From NCBI GenBank assembly GCA_004297825.1, contig SCSX01000089.1, positions 1 to 64,000 on the forward strand: 64,000 nucleotides of DNA. The letters are read 5' to 3'. The notes under the pieces are model-generated. The model was not told where the DNA came from, did not search any database, and was given only the letters and a program-made list of their open reading frames with translations. Shown in pieces: positions 17,608-25,610 of this stretch (within the stretch, counting starts at the first letter, position 1; each line of letters begins with the position of its first letter). The position numbers and the translations under genes are program-made. Source of the DNA: Spirochaetota bacterium. GTDB taxonomy: Bacteria; Spirochaetota; UBA4802; UBA5368.

Positions 17608-17641
17608 GTCAATATAATTCTGGGAGGAGAAGGCATTAATA

Positions 17642-17671
17642 AAAAGAGACACCCTGATGGGCATCTCTTTT
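17642..17671 (-). terminator. Terminator after tRNA-Val
   Basis: AAAAGAGA pairs with TCTCTTTT and CCC with GGG around a TGAT loop, with two mismatches between. The T/A tracts on both sides let it stop the rpsT-hup-tRNA transcript. Confidence 0.75.
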
Positions 17672-17679
17672 ATGCGATT

Positions 17680-17752
17680 TGGGCGCTGACGGGATCGAAC
17701 CGCCGACCCTCTGCTTGTAAGGCAGATGCTCTCCCAGCTGAGCTAAGCGCCC
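17680..17752 (-). tRNA. tRNA-Val (anticodon TAC)
   Basis: A 73-nt cloverleaf on the minus strand. The acceptor GGGCGCT pairs with AGCGCCC, the D arm begins GCTCAGCTGGGAGAGC, the anticodon arm is TCTGC-CTTACAA-GCAGA, and the T arm has GGTTCGATCC-type bases. Anticodon UAC reads valine codons. The discriminator is A, and CCA is not encoded. Its first base directly follows the HU stop codon, so it must be released from an HU mRNA by RNase P. Confidence 0.95.
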
Positions 17753-18025
17753 TTATTGAATCTCACGTTCCGTCGATTTGCTTGCCTTGAACAGCACCAC
17801 CGATCGGGCAGGAATGTCCAGGCTCCTCTTCGCGATGGGGGAGTAGAGCGTCCGGCTCTTTCTCACCGTGCGGTAAAAAACGCCGAATCCCCGTATCTCC
17901 ACCTTGTCATCGCCGTCGAGGCTGTTCAGGACGCCCCCCAGGAAGCTGTCGACTATGTAGCTGATCTCCCGGCGCTTGAGTCCGCTCTGCCGGGTGATCT
18001 GGTCGATAATCTCGTGCTTGGTCAA
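17753..18025 (-). CDS. hup: HU/IHF-family DNA-binding protein
   Basis: A 90-residue nucleoid protein that bends DNA as a dimer. It starts MTKHEIIDQITRQSGLKRRE with the usual HU dimerisation helices, then VEIRGFGVFYRTVRKSRTLY, the conserved GFG turn leading into the DNA-clasping arm. The arm is atypical: instead of the classic RNPxTG motif it has LYSPIAKRSLDIPA, so intercalation may differ. It lies 25 bases downstream of rpsT in the same orientation, with tRNA-Val directly following its stop codon. Confidence 0.88.
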   Translation of the reverse strand: MTKHEIIDQITRQSGLKRREISYIVDSFLGGVLNSLDGDDKVEIRGFGVFYRTVRKSRTLYSPIAKRSLDIPARSVVLFKASKSTEREIQ

Positions 18026-18050
18026 TAAATCCTCGGGGGGCGGAAATGAG

Positions 18051-18332
18051 CTACTTCGCCGCGACGGTCTTGTTCACCTTCTTCGCGAGCCTTGATTTTT
18101 TGCGCGCCGCGGTCTTCCAGTGAACGGTGCTCTTGCTTGCGGCCTTATCGATCTTCGATACGAAGTCGGTGAAGACGGCGGTGAGCGCCGCGGGCTCCAT
18201 GGAGCCGGGGGTTTCGACGGCCTTGATCACTTTTTTCGCGGACGAACGGATGGCCGTCTTTATGCTCACGTTCTTCTGGCGCCTTTTCTCGCTGGTCTTG
18301 ATGCGCTTCTGTGCAGACTTGATGTTTGCCAA
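18051..18332 (-). CDS. rpsT: 30S ribosomal protein S20
   Basis: S20 binds 16S rRNA early in small-subunit assembly. The 93-residue protein begins (M)ANIKSAQKRIKTSEKRRQKN, the conserved S20 N-terminus, and is rich in lysine and arginine with a helical centre. The start is a TTG preceded by AAGGTGATGAA; this matches the family N-terminus exactly, whereas the upstream ATG would add 13 foreign residues. Rare start codons are known for S20 genes and can limit translation. It heads an operon with hup and tRNA-Val. Confidence 0.93.
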   Translation of the reverse strand: MANIKSAQKRIKTSEKRRQKNVSIKTAIRSSAKKVIKAVETPGSMEPAALTAVFTDFVSKIDKAASKSTVHWKTAARKKSRLAKKVNKTVAAK

Positions 18333-18370
18333 TTCATCACCTTCATAGACATGGAATGATATGAACCGCA

Positions 18371-18399
18371 ACTATCGGAGGCGGTCCGCTTTGTGTCAA
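18371..18399 (-). promoter_or_regulatory. Promoter of the rpsT-hup-tRNA-Val operon
   Basis: On the minus strand TTGACA (18399-18394), 17 bases, then GATAGT (18376-18371), 39 bases before the TTG start. The spacing is ideal and the -10 matches four of six. Confidence 0.65.
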
Positions 18400-18418
18400 G
18401 AATAAATATTAAAAAACT

Positions 18419-18964
18419 CTACTCGCTCATGAGCATCTTGAAGAGGGAGGCGCTGTAGAAATACACCCTGCAGTCGACCGCCTGGGGCCTGGGGTACGCG
18501 TAGACGATCACCTTTGTGGCGCTTGTGGTAAAGGTATAGGTGGTGAGCGCGGGATCCGCCTGCACGACGGGGGAGCCGTAGTCCGACGAGAGCCTGCGCA
18601 GCTGCGCGTCCAACGCATCGCGCGCGATGGCGCCGAAGTTTTCGGTTACGGAGTAGAGTTTGCCGTTTATGAACAGGAGGTCCTTTTCGGGCCGGGTTGC
18701 GACGCGGACGACGGCGATGCTCTCCGAGAGGTCCTTGTTGATCATCAGGATATAATTCATGATGATATTCTGGTAGGAGGGCTCGGCCGAGGGGGTGAAT
18801 TCACGGTATCGGGCGCCCGCGGCCAGGGCGCCCAGGGCGTCCGTTTTCTGCGTTCCCCAAATGTCGTAGTCGCCGGCGCGCGCGGGGCCGGGCGTGACGA
18901 GCATTGCCCCTGCCAGGAACGATCCCGCCAGTGCGATGGCTATAATCGTGATATAGTGCCGCAC
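18419..18964 (-). CDS. Exported protein of unknown function
   Basis: A 181-residue protein with a cleavable signal peptide (hydrophobic IIAIALAGSFLAGAMLV, probable cleavage after ARA near residue 30). The mature part begins GDYDIWGTQ and has no recognised domain. Alternating hydrophobic segments suggest a small alpha/beta periplasmic protein. A single cysteine occurs in AVDCRVYFY. It is transcribed on the minus strand just upstream of the rpsT promoter, with 20 bases from its stop to that promoter. Confidence 0.7.
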   Translation of the reverse strand: MRHYITIIAIALAGSFLAGAMLVTPGPARAGDYDIWGTQKTDALGALAAGARYREFTPSAEPSYQNIIMNYILMINKDLSESIAVVRVATRPEKDLLFINGKLYSVTENFGAIARDALDAQLRRLSSDYGSPVVQADPALTTYTFTTSATKVIVYAYPRPQAVDCRVYFYSASLFKMLMSE

Positions 18965-19191
18965 GTTTCAGCTTCCATTGCCCGAAGTTTATCAGTATAT
19001 TACCGGTGAAGACGGGGATGTCAATCGTTTTACGAAACCGGCGGACGATGCGGGCGGGTACATTCCGGTCCGGACGGCGCCGGGGAAAGCGCGGGGGGCG
19101 CGTGTAAAAGCCTTGAAAATCCCCGATCCGGGATTATTCTGATATCGATACGCCTCGCTACAACGGGGTGAACGCGTGTGCGGAGGAAATT

Positions 19192-19509
19192 ATGAAACGG
19201 GCGATTCTCGGCGTGGTGGTATGCGTACTGATAGCGGCGCCGTCCATGCTGGGCGGCCAGGAGGCCGCGACCAGGGTTTCCGGGCTCGTGATAGACCCGG
19301 GAGCGGATCATGTACAGATTAAGTCGGGCTGGAACGAGATCACGCTCTTCTACGGTGACGCCTCGCAATTCCTGAAAAAGGACGGCACGGCCGCGGACAA
19401 AACGATCGTCGAGATTTGCCAGATTGCGGATGCGAGCTTTGTGATGAAGGAGAGCAGGTTTTTACTCGTCAAGTATCAGGTCCTCACCGAATCGTATTGC
19501 AGAAAATAG
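19192..19509 (+). CDS. Small exported protein of unknown function
   Basis: A 105-residue protein with a signal peptide (MKRAILGVVVCVLIAAPSMLGG). The mature domain of about 80 residues contains two cysteines (VEICQIA and TESYCRK), which could form a disulfide in the periplasm. No family is recognised. The ATG follows GGAGGAAATT, a strong ribosome site, so the slightly longer upstream start is rejected. The 250 bases to mpl hold no gene. Confidence 0.65.
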   Translation: MKRAILGVVVCVLIAAPSMLGGQEAATRVSGLVIDPGADHVQIKSGWNEITLFYGDASQFLKKDGTAADKTIVEICQIADASFVMKESRFLLVKYQVLTESYCRK

Positions 19510-19762
19510 GCCGGGGCGCGAACTTCGCGGGCTTTTCCCATGGTCCGGGGCCTTCACGGTGAATGTTTCCTTTAAGGTGCGGGCGCCGATTCGCCCTGAC
19601 AGCATCGGGGCCGTTTGGCCCCCGTCAAACCCAAGGGCGATCCCGTGGAATGACCCGTGCATTCATCGCGTGCGGTGGGAATTTTTCACCGGGGGGCGCC
19701 CTTATTTCACTTGATAATATCGGCGCAGCGGACTAACTATCCCCCACCCCCGGACGGTACCC

Positions 19763-21214
19763 ATGACCACAGAAGAAATATCGGCGCAGCGAATACACCA
19801 TATCCATATGACCGGGGTGTGCGGGGTGGCCATGGGCAGCCTCGCGGGAATGCTCAGGGCGCGCGGGTTCCGCGTCACGGGATCGGACGAGCACGTGTAC
19901 CCACCCATGAGCGACATGCTCGCCGGGTGGGGGATCGAGGTGATGCAGGGGTACGATCCCGCGCACGTGGGAAGGCCCGACCTCGCGGTGATCGGGAACG
20001 CGATAAGCCGGGGAAACCCGGAGGCCGAGTACATCCTGGACGAACGCATTCCCTACCGCTCGATGGCGCAGGCGCTCCACGAGTTTTTCCTCGAGGGGAA
20101 AGAGGTGATCGCGGTGGCGGGTACGCACGGCAAGACCACCACGACCGCGCTCCTCGCGTACATCCTGGACAGCGCCGGGCTCTCGCCCTCCTTTTTCGTG
20201 GGCGGGGTCCCCGCGAACTACAATTCGAACTTCGGCCTAGGCATGGGCAGGCACTTCGTGATCGAGGGCGATGAGTACGATTCCGCCTTCTTCGAGAAGA
20301 TCCCCAAGTTCATGGTGTATCGGCCCACCCACCTGGTGCTCACCTCGCTCGAGTTCGACCACGCGGACATCTACAACAACCTGGACGAGATCATGCTCTG
20401 GTTCAGGAGGCTCGTCAACATAGTGCCCGCGGCGGGGAAGATCGTGCGCGCCGCGTCGTACGGGACGCTCGCGCGTGTGACGGAGCGGTCGTGGGCGCCG
20501 GTGGCGACATATGGAACCGGGGGAAGTGATTTCTCCTGGCGGCTGATACGCTTCGAGGGCGACACGGCGCGCCTGGCGCTCAAGTCCCCTACCCACGGCG
20601 AGTTCGAGCTCACGACGCTCCTCTTCGGGGATTTCAATTTCCAGAACATCGCGGCCGCCGCCTCCATGGCGCTTTTATTGGGCGTGAGCGTCGAGGACGT
20701 ACAGTGCGGCGTCCAGGGATTCCTGGGTGTCCGGCGCAGGCAGGAGCTCATCTATTCCCGGGAGAACATCCGCGTATTCGAGGACTTCGCGCACCATCCC
20801 ACGGCGATCGCGGGGATGCTCGCCATGCTGCGGGGCCGCTACCCGGGCGCGAAAGTTCACGCCGTCTACGAGCCCCGTTCCGCAACGAGCCGGAGGAACG
20901 TGTTCCAGGATAAGCTCCCCGGCGCGTTCGCGGCGGCCGATACGGTGCTCGTGAAGTCCCCCTTCAGGCTGGAAGGCATCCCCGAGAAGGAGCGCATCGA
21001 TATCGGGCGGGTGGTCGCGTCGCTGCGCGCGTGCGGGACGGACGCCGCGGAGTTCGGTTCCGTGGAGGACATCCTGGATTCGCTCTTCAAGGCGATGGAC
21101 GGCGCGCGCGAGCACGTGGTCGTGATCATGTCCAACGGGGGCTTCGACGGGATCTACGCGAAGCTCGTCGCGCGGGCTCAGGCGCGCTTTGGCGGAAGGG
21201 CCGCGGATAACTGA
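19763..21214 (+). CDS. mpl: UDP-N-acetylmuramate:L-Ala-gamma-D-Glu-meso-DAP ligase Mpl
   Basis: Recycles cell-wall peptide by joining the tripeptide L-Ala-D-Glu-meso-diaminopimelate to UDP-MurNAc in the cytoplasm. The 483 residues have Mur-ligase order: N-terminal UDP domain (HIHMTGVCGVAMGSLAGML), central ATPase with the P-loop AGTHGKTTT near residue 120 and GDEYDSAFF, and a C-terminal domain with DFAHHPTAI. The HMTGVCGVAMG and VIEGDEYDSAFFEK signatures separate Mpl from MurC. It implies diaminopimelate-type peptidoglycan. It stands alone before the barrel protein gene. Confidence 0.92.
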   Translation: MTTEEISAQRIHHIHMTGVCGVAMGSLAGMLRARGFRVTGSDEHVYPPMSDMLAGWGIEVMQGYDPAHVGRPDLAVIGNAISRGNPEAEYILDERIPYRSMAQALHEFFLEGKEVIAVAGTHGKTTTTALLAYILDSAGLSPSFFVGGVPANYNSNFGLGMGRHFVIEGDEYDSAFFEKIPKFMVYRPTHLVLTSLEFDHADIYNNLDEIMLWFRRLVNIVPAAGKIVRAASYGTLARVTERSWAPVATYGTGGSDFSWRLIRFEGDTARLALKSPTHGEFELTTLLFGDFNFQNIAAAASMALLLGVSVEDVQCGVQGFLGVRRRQELIYSRENIRVFEDFAHHPTAIAGMLAMLRGRYPGAKVHAVYEPRSATSRRNVFQDKLPGAFAAADTVLVKSPFRLEGIPEKERIDIGRVVASLRACGTDAAEFGSVEDILDSLFKAMDGAREHVVVIMSNGGFDGIYAKLVARAQARFGGRAADN

Positions 21215-21290
21215 AAAGGTAACGGATTCGCAGGGGAGGGACATACCCTGCCGATACGTACGACATAAGATTAAACGCTGGAGGTCGCGT

Positions 21291-22193
21291 ATGAAATCAT
21301 CGAGTCGCGGAATCGCGGTAATCATGCTCTTCTGCATTGCGTTAGTATCCGCCCCTGCGCAGGCGCTCGATATGAGCGTGGGCGCGATAGGATGGATAAG
21401 CGAATGGCGCCCGTTTTTCTTCCCGGAATTCAACAAGCCGGGCTTCGCGACTTACGACACGCTTGACGCATCCGATGGGAAAACCATGGGGGGACCCAAA
21501 CCGCTCGTGGGACCAGTGATCGGCATAAACTTCTCCCCCCGCTGGGGAATTACCGCCACGGGAACGGTTGGGAAATATGATACCGTGGAAAAAAAATATT
21601 CCGGATTGAGCGCGGGGACGGCTTTCTCGGGAAAAAATGAGATCAAGGCGACCAAGTTCGATCTGGACAGCACTGTTAATTTCAATATTAACCAGACATT
21701 CAAGATTTTCGCCGGGATCAAGGTTTTCAACTATGGATTCGAGGAAACCAGGGTCATCGATGTGGGCCCTGACCGCGTAACGTACGGGGTGGAAGGCGAA
21801 ATGAATGGTGGTGCGCTGGGGCTGGGAATCGGCGTATCGTTCAGGCTGGTGGGAAACTTATTTGTCCTTGCAAATGCTTCGGCAAACCTTATTGGAGGGG
21901 ATTTTGTATACAAGGAAAAGAATTATTCGGCAATACCGGCCGAACCGGTTATCCAAATCGTACGCCCCGAAAAGGATTTAACGACCGGCACCTCGGGAAG
22001 CTGGGGGGGCAACGGGACCCTGGCGTTTGCCTATTACGTGGAATCCTGGTCCACTACCTTCAGCCTGGGGGCGCGGGGGCAGTTCATCAAGTACAAGTTT
22101 TCGGATGACAGCTTTTCAAAACTGGGATTTACCAATACGATGGACGCGTTCTACGGGATAACCTTCTCCGCGGTGTACTCATTCGAGATATAG
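21291..22193 (+). CDS. Predicted outer-membrane beta-barrel protein
   Basis: A 300-residue exported protein. The signal peptide MKSSSRGIAVIMLFCIALVSAPAQA ends in AQA. The mature part alternates short amphipathic strands rich in glycine and aromatic residues (GPVIGINFSPRWGITATGTVGKY, and so on) and ends YSFEI, with an aromatic near the C-terminus as expected for a Bam substrate. No specific porin family is recognised. The ATG follows GGAGGTCGCGT; the open frame starts earlier but overlaps mpl. It converges on the RuBisCO-like gene. Confidence 0.78.
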   Translation: MKSSSRGIAVIMLFCIALVSAPAQALDMSVGAIGWISEWRPFFFPEFNKPGFATYDTLDASDGKTMGGPKPLVGPVIGINFSPRWGITATGTVGKYDTVEKKYSGLSAGTAFSGKNEIKATKFDLDSTVNFNINQTFKIFAGIKVFNYGFEETRVIDVGPDRVTYGVEGEMNGGALGLGIGVSFRLVGNLFVLANASANLIGGDFVYKEKNYSAIPAEPVIQIVRPEKDLTTGTSGSWGGNGTLAFAYYVESWSTTFSLGARGQFIKYKFSDDSFSKLGFTNTMDAFYGITFSAVYSFEI

Positions 22194-22257
22194 CGGCGAA
22201 GCGCATTTCCCGGGGGCGACATTGTAGTGCGGATATCTCCGTCCATGTGAGCGCGGC

Positions 22258-23412
22258 TCAGCCCCCGACGAGCTTCCTGAAATGCCGGCAGTTTTCGGCC
22301 AGGTCGTCGGAATGGCGGAAAAGTCCGCCCCCCATGAGGTAGACCACGTCGTTCCCGTAGAATTCCCGCATCTCGGGGACGTTTTCGAGCGTCATGCCGC
22401 CGCCGGGGGAGGGGAAGATGGGGGCAAGGGGACCCATGGGCTCCCTGCAGCCGCGGGCGATCGAGCCGCATTCGTCACGGCTGAAGGAAAACCGTCCCCC
22501 GAAGTTGGGGAAGATCGAGGCGTCGGCACCGGCGAGGCGCGCGAGTTGGCCGAAAATGCAGTAATGCGAAATGCCGTTCCCCCCCATGACGAAGCTCCCC
22601 TGGAGGGCGGGATGGGCGAGGATGGGGAGTCCGATATCATTCTCCGCCGCGAGGAGCCTCATGGCGTCCGGTCCCGTGATGCCGGGCGCGACGAGCAGGG
22701 CGCCCGCGCCCGCTTCTTTCGCATAACGGGCGCGCGCGACGACCAGGTGGGCGGGGGCGGTGACGTTGGGGGCGTAGAGGCAGCGCATCCCCGTTTCGCG
22801 GTTCGCGTCCATGACGGCCTGCGCGCACCGCGCGACGCGCTCCTCGAAGGGCGCGAAGGGCTGGTCGGTGAGGCCGTGATCGTCCTTGATGAGATCGATG
22901 CCGCCCAGGGCGAACCGCCCGGCGAGCGAGGCAAGCCCCCGCGCGGTGAGGCCCATGGGCTTGAGCGCCGTCGAGAGCAGGGGCCGATTCTCCGCTCCCA
23001 GGACCCGGCGCAGGCCGGCGATTCCGAACCGCGGACCCGTGAAGCGCGCGTAGAGCGACGCGGAGAGGTCCAGAGCCTGGACGAAAATGCCCGGCTTGAT
23101 GCTGATATTCCCGAAGACGACGTTCAGGAGCTGGGTGAGCTCGCCCGCGGCCGTTTCCACGGGGAAGCCTATGACCGCCTCGAACGAGCCGTGCGCCCCC
23201 TTCCCGAACGATTCTATCCGCCCGAGCACCGAATCGCGTATGAAGCCCTCCGGGATGAGATCGTCGGGGAATTCCACGGTCTGCTCCAGGCAGATGTCCC
23301 TCGCGCGCGCGAGGGCCTCGTCCTCACTGCCTTCCAGCCGGTAGATCACCCGGAAGCGCTCCCCGGAGGAGAGTCCGGGCGGCGACTGGAACTCCACAAG
23401 CTCGCGTATCAT
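22258..23412 (-). CDS. RuBisCO-like protein (form IV)
   Basis: A 384-residue member of the RuBisCO superfamily not expected to fix CO2. The barrel segments align with RuBisCO large subunit: STALKPMGLT (K151 equals catalytic K175), GGIDLIKDDHG (K176 equals carbamylated K201, D178 equals D203) and YLMGGGLFRH (phosphate site). Several catalytic residues differ: KPK becomes KPM, E204 becomes H179, R295 becomes P268, H298 becomes Q271, and loop-6 K334 becomes R307. Known RLPs enolise or isomerise methylthio-sugar phosphates, or split 3-oxo-isoapionate phosphate. It follows two transketolase subunits in one operon, 10 bases after the second stop. The substrate is unknown. Confidence 0.88.
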   Translation of the reverse strand: MIRELVEFQSPPGLSSGERFRVIYRLEGSEDEALARARDICLEQTVEFPDDLIPEGFIRDSVLGRIESFGKGAHGSFEAVIGFPVETAAGELTQLLNVVFGNISIKPGIFVQALDLSASLYARFTGPRFGIAGLRRVLGAENRPLLSTALKPMGLTARGLASLAGRFALGGIDLIKDDHGLTDQPFAPFEERVARCAQAVMDANRETGMRCLYAPNVTAPAHLVVARARYAKEAGAGALLVAPGITGPDAMRLLAAENDIGLPILAHPALQGSFVMGGNGISHYCIFGQLARLAGADASIFPNFGGRFSFSRDECGSIARGCREPMGPLAPIFPSPGGGMTLENVPEMREFYGNDVVYLMGGGLFRHSDDLAENCRHFRKLVGG

Positions 23413-23422
23413 CGCGCGCCGC

Positions 23423-24430
23423 CTAGAGGGCCTCGGCCTTGGCCGCGCTGTGCACGGGGGCCAGGTAAATTCCGGCGAGGTCGGACTCGGTGACGGCGAA
23501 GCGCGCGTCCAGTAGCGTTTCCACGGCGCGCACCAGGCTCATCGCGTCCAGCCCGTATTCCTTCTTTAAATAGGGGAGGCTCGCGCCGTGCGCGAAGGTG
23601 TCCTTGAGGCCCAGTTTCACGAGCCTCTTCGCGAGACCGTGCGCGGCGATGAGCTCGGCGACGGCGGTGCCCAGGCCCCCGATCACGGTGTGGTTTTCCA
23701 TGGTGATGACCCCGCGACCGGCTTTGGCTATTGAGTCGAGCACGCGCGGATCGTCGAAGGGCTTCAGGGTGGTGACGTGCAGGTGCTCGATCGAGGCGCC
23801 CTTCGCGGCGAGCGCTTTTGCCGCGCGCATCGCCTCCTCGGTGCAGATTCCAGACGAGAGAAGGGTGATATCGGTCCCCCGGCTTATGACGCGCGCCTCG
23901 CCCACGCGCAGCGGGTTGGTCTCGTCGAAGAGCCGGGGGATTTCCCCGCGGAGCATGCGCACATAGACCGGGCCGGGCACCCCGTACGCGGCGTCGAGCA
24001 CGCTCTTCACGTCCGTCGCGTCGCCCGCTTCAAGCACCGTCATGTTAGGAAGGGCGCGCATCACGGCGATGTCCTCGATCGCCTGGTGCGTCGCGCCGCC
24101 GGGGGTGGTGATGCCCGGGAGGAAGCCGAACATTTTCACCGGGAGGTTCGGGTAGGCGACCGACATCGCGATCTGGTCCAGGGCGCGGCGGTAAATGAAG
24201 ACCGCGAAGGTGTGGATCAGGGGCGTGAATCCCTGGCGCGCGAGCCCCCCCGCGAAGGAGAGCATGTTCTGCTCCGCGATTCCCATGGAGAGGAAGCGGT
24301 CCGGGTACGCGTCGCGGAAGAGGTCTATCTCCGTGGAGCTCGTGAGATCGGCCGAGAGGACGAGCACATCCGGCCTGTCCTTGGCCCACTCGACCAGGTG
24401 ACGCGCGTGCACGCGGGAAAGAATTTCCAT
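23423..24430 (-). CDS. Transketolase C-terminal subunit
   Basis: The pyrimidine-binding half of a two-gene transketolase, 335 residues. The catalytic glutamate lies in MGIAEQNMLSFAGG, followed by GGATHQAIEDIAVMRALPNM, typical of transketolase and DXS C-terminal halves. The C-terminal domain (from about residue 190) has the SSGICTEEAM and TLKPFDD segments. It pairs with the N-terminal subunit encoded three bases upstream. Split transketolases occur in archaea, in anaerobic bacteria and in branched-pentose (apiose) pathways. The downstream RuBisCO-like protein suggests a dedicated ketose-phosphate pathway. Confidence 0.9.
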   Translation of the reverse strand: MEILSRVHARHLVEWAKDRPDVLVLSADLTSSTEIDLFRDAYPDRFLSMGIAEQNMLSFAGGLARQGFTPLIHTFAVFIYRRALDQIAMSVAYPNLPVKMFGFLPGITTPGGATHQAIEDIAVMRALPNMTVLEAGDATDVKSVLDAAYGVPGPVYVRMLRGEIPRLFDETNPLRVGEARVISRGTDITLLSSGICTEEAMRAAKALAAKGASIEHLHVTTLKPFDDPRVLDSIAKAGRGVITMENHTVIGGLGTAVAELIAAHGLAKRLVKLGLKDTFAHGASLPYLKKEYGLDAMSLVRAVETLLDARFAVTESDLAGIYLAPVHSAAKAEAL

Positions 24431-24433
24431 GGC

Positions 24434-25378
24434 CTAGTGTCCCTCCCCGAAAAGCTCTTCGAGCGCGTGCGCATAACGCTCCCGCTCATCGTCGCCCGTG
24501 AAGCGGAGGTAGTGGAACTTTGGATACCGGGAGCGCAGGAGCTCGATCCCCCGGCAGGGATCGGTGTCGGCGAGGACGAACAGGGGGCGGCCGTCGGGCG
24601 GGAGGGAGCTGGCGCGCGCGATCCCCTCGATGTCGTGCCCGTCGATGCGCAGGACGCGCGCCCCGAACGACGCGAGTCTCCCCTCCAGCGGTTCGATGTT
24701 CATGACCGAGTCCATCTTCCCGTCGCACTGGTAGCCGTTGATATCGGCGAATACGAGCATGGAGCCCAGGCCGTGGAAAGACATCGCCTGCACGGCCTCC
24801 CAGGTCTGGCCTATCTGGAACTCGCCGTCGGACATGAAGACCACGGTGCGCCCGGTCTCGCCCGCGCGGGCGCGGCCCATCGCGATCCCGGCCGCCTGGC
24901 TGAGTCCCTGTCCCAGGGAACCGGTCATGATCTCCATCCCCGGGGAATGCTCGGCGCCGATCATCTCGACGACGCCGCCGTCCTTGTTGAACTCGTCAAG
25001 TCCGCATTCGTCCATGCGCCCCGCCTCGATGAGCGCGGCGTAGAGGACGAGCGAGTACTGCGAAGGGGACAGGTAGAAGCGGTCGCGTTCCGGCGCCCGC
25101 GCGCCGTGGAAGGCGGCCCCGGTCCGGTAGTCCGGATTGCCCGGTCCCGGCACGCCCGGGAAGCGCGGCGGCACGATGGGTTTCGCGACCGGTCCCAGGT
25201 TGAGCACCCTGAGATACAGGGTCGCGAAGAGCTCCGCTGAGGAGCATGCCTGGCTCAGGTAGCCCCCGTTGTTCTTCACGGTGTGCGCGAGCACGCGCCT
25301 GCGGATGCCGCGCGCGGCACGGGCGGCGTGTACGGTCCAGTCGTGTGCGGGAGCGCTCTCTTTACGGTGTTTCGGCAT
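24434..25378 (-). CDS. Transketolase N-terminal subunit
   Basis: The thiamine-diphosphate-binding half, 314 residues, transferring two-carbon units together with the C-terminal subunit. The ThDP motif begins at FMSDGEFQIGQTWEA and ends at ADINGYQ, with serine in place of the usual first glycine of GDG. GSLGQGLSQAAGIAMG and NGGYLSQACSSAELFATLY are normal family features. The ATG at 25378 gives MPKHRKESA; longer frames upstream have no ribosome site. It is the first gene of the three-gene operon. A full-length transketolase is not present in this window. Confidence 0.9.
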   Translation of the reverse strand: MPKHRKESAPAHDWTVHAARAARGIRRRVLAHTVKNNGGYLSQACSSAELFATLYLRVLNLGPVAKPIVPPRFPGVPGPGNPDYRTGAAFHGARAPERDRFYLSPSQYSLVLYAALIEAGRMDECGLDEFNKDGGVVEMIGAEHSPGMEIMTGSLGQGLSQAAGIAMGRARAGETGRTVVFMSDGEFQIGQTWEAVQAMSFHGLGSMLVFADINGYQCDGKMDSVMNIEPLEGRLASFGARVLRIDGHDIEGIARASSLPPDGRPLFVLADTDPCRGIELLRSRYPKFHYLRFTGDDERERYAHALEELFGEGH

Positions 25379-25610
25379 GGGGACAGGATAGCGGGGTAAA
25401 GTCTGAATGCAATCGAAAAACGACCGGAATCGCACCGGTGGTTCACATAGGGAGGGGAATATCGGTGTCGACGCTACCATTGAACGGCCAATTAAATCGG
25501 GTGTGAATTATTTTTCGGGCGCCAGGATCCCCGCCGGGAAAACAGTTCATATTTTTCATTCCCCGTTCGTATTCACTCCGGACGCTCAGTTTTGTCCCGG
25601 AGGATACGGA

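Noticed and set aside
19714-19791. Direct repeat AATATCGGCGCAGCG before and at the start of mpl
   Set aside because: Two short copies 60-odd bases apart with no further structure; probably a local duplication or chance.
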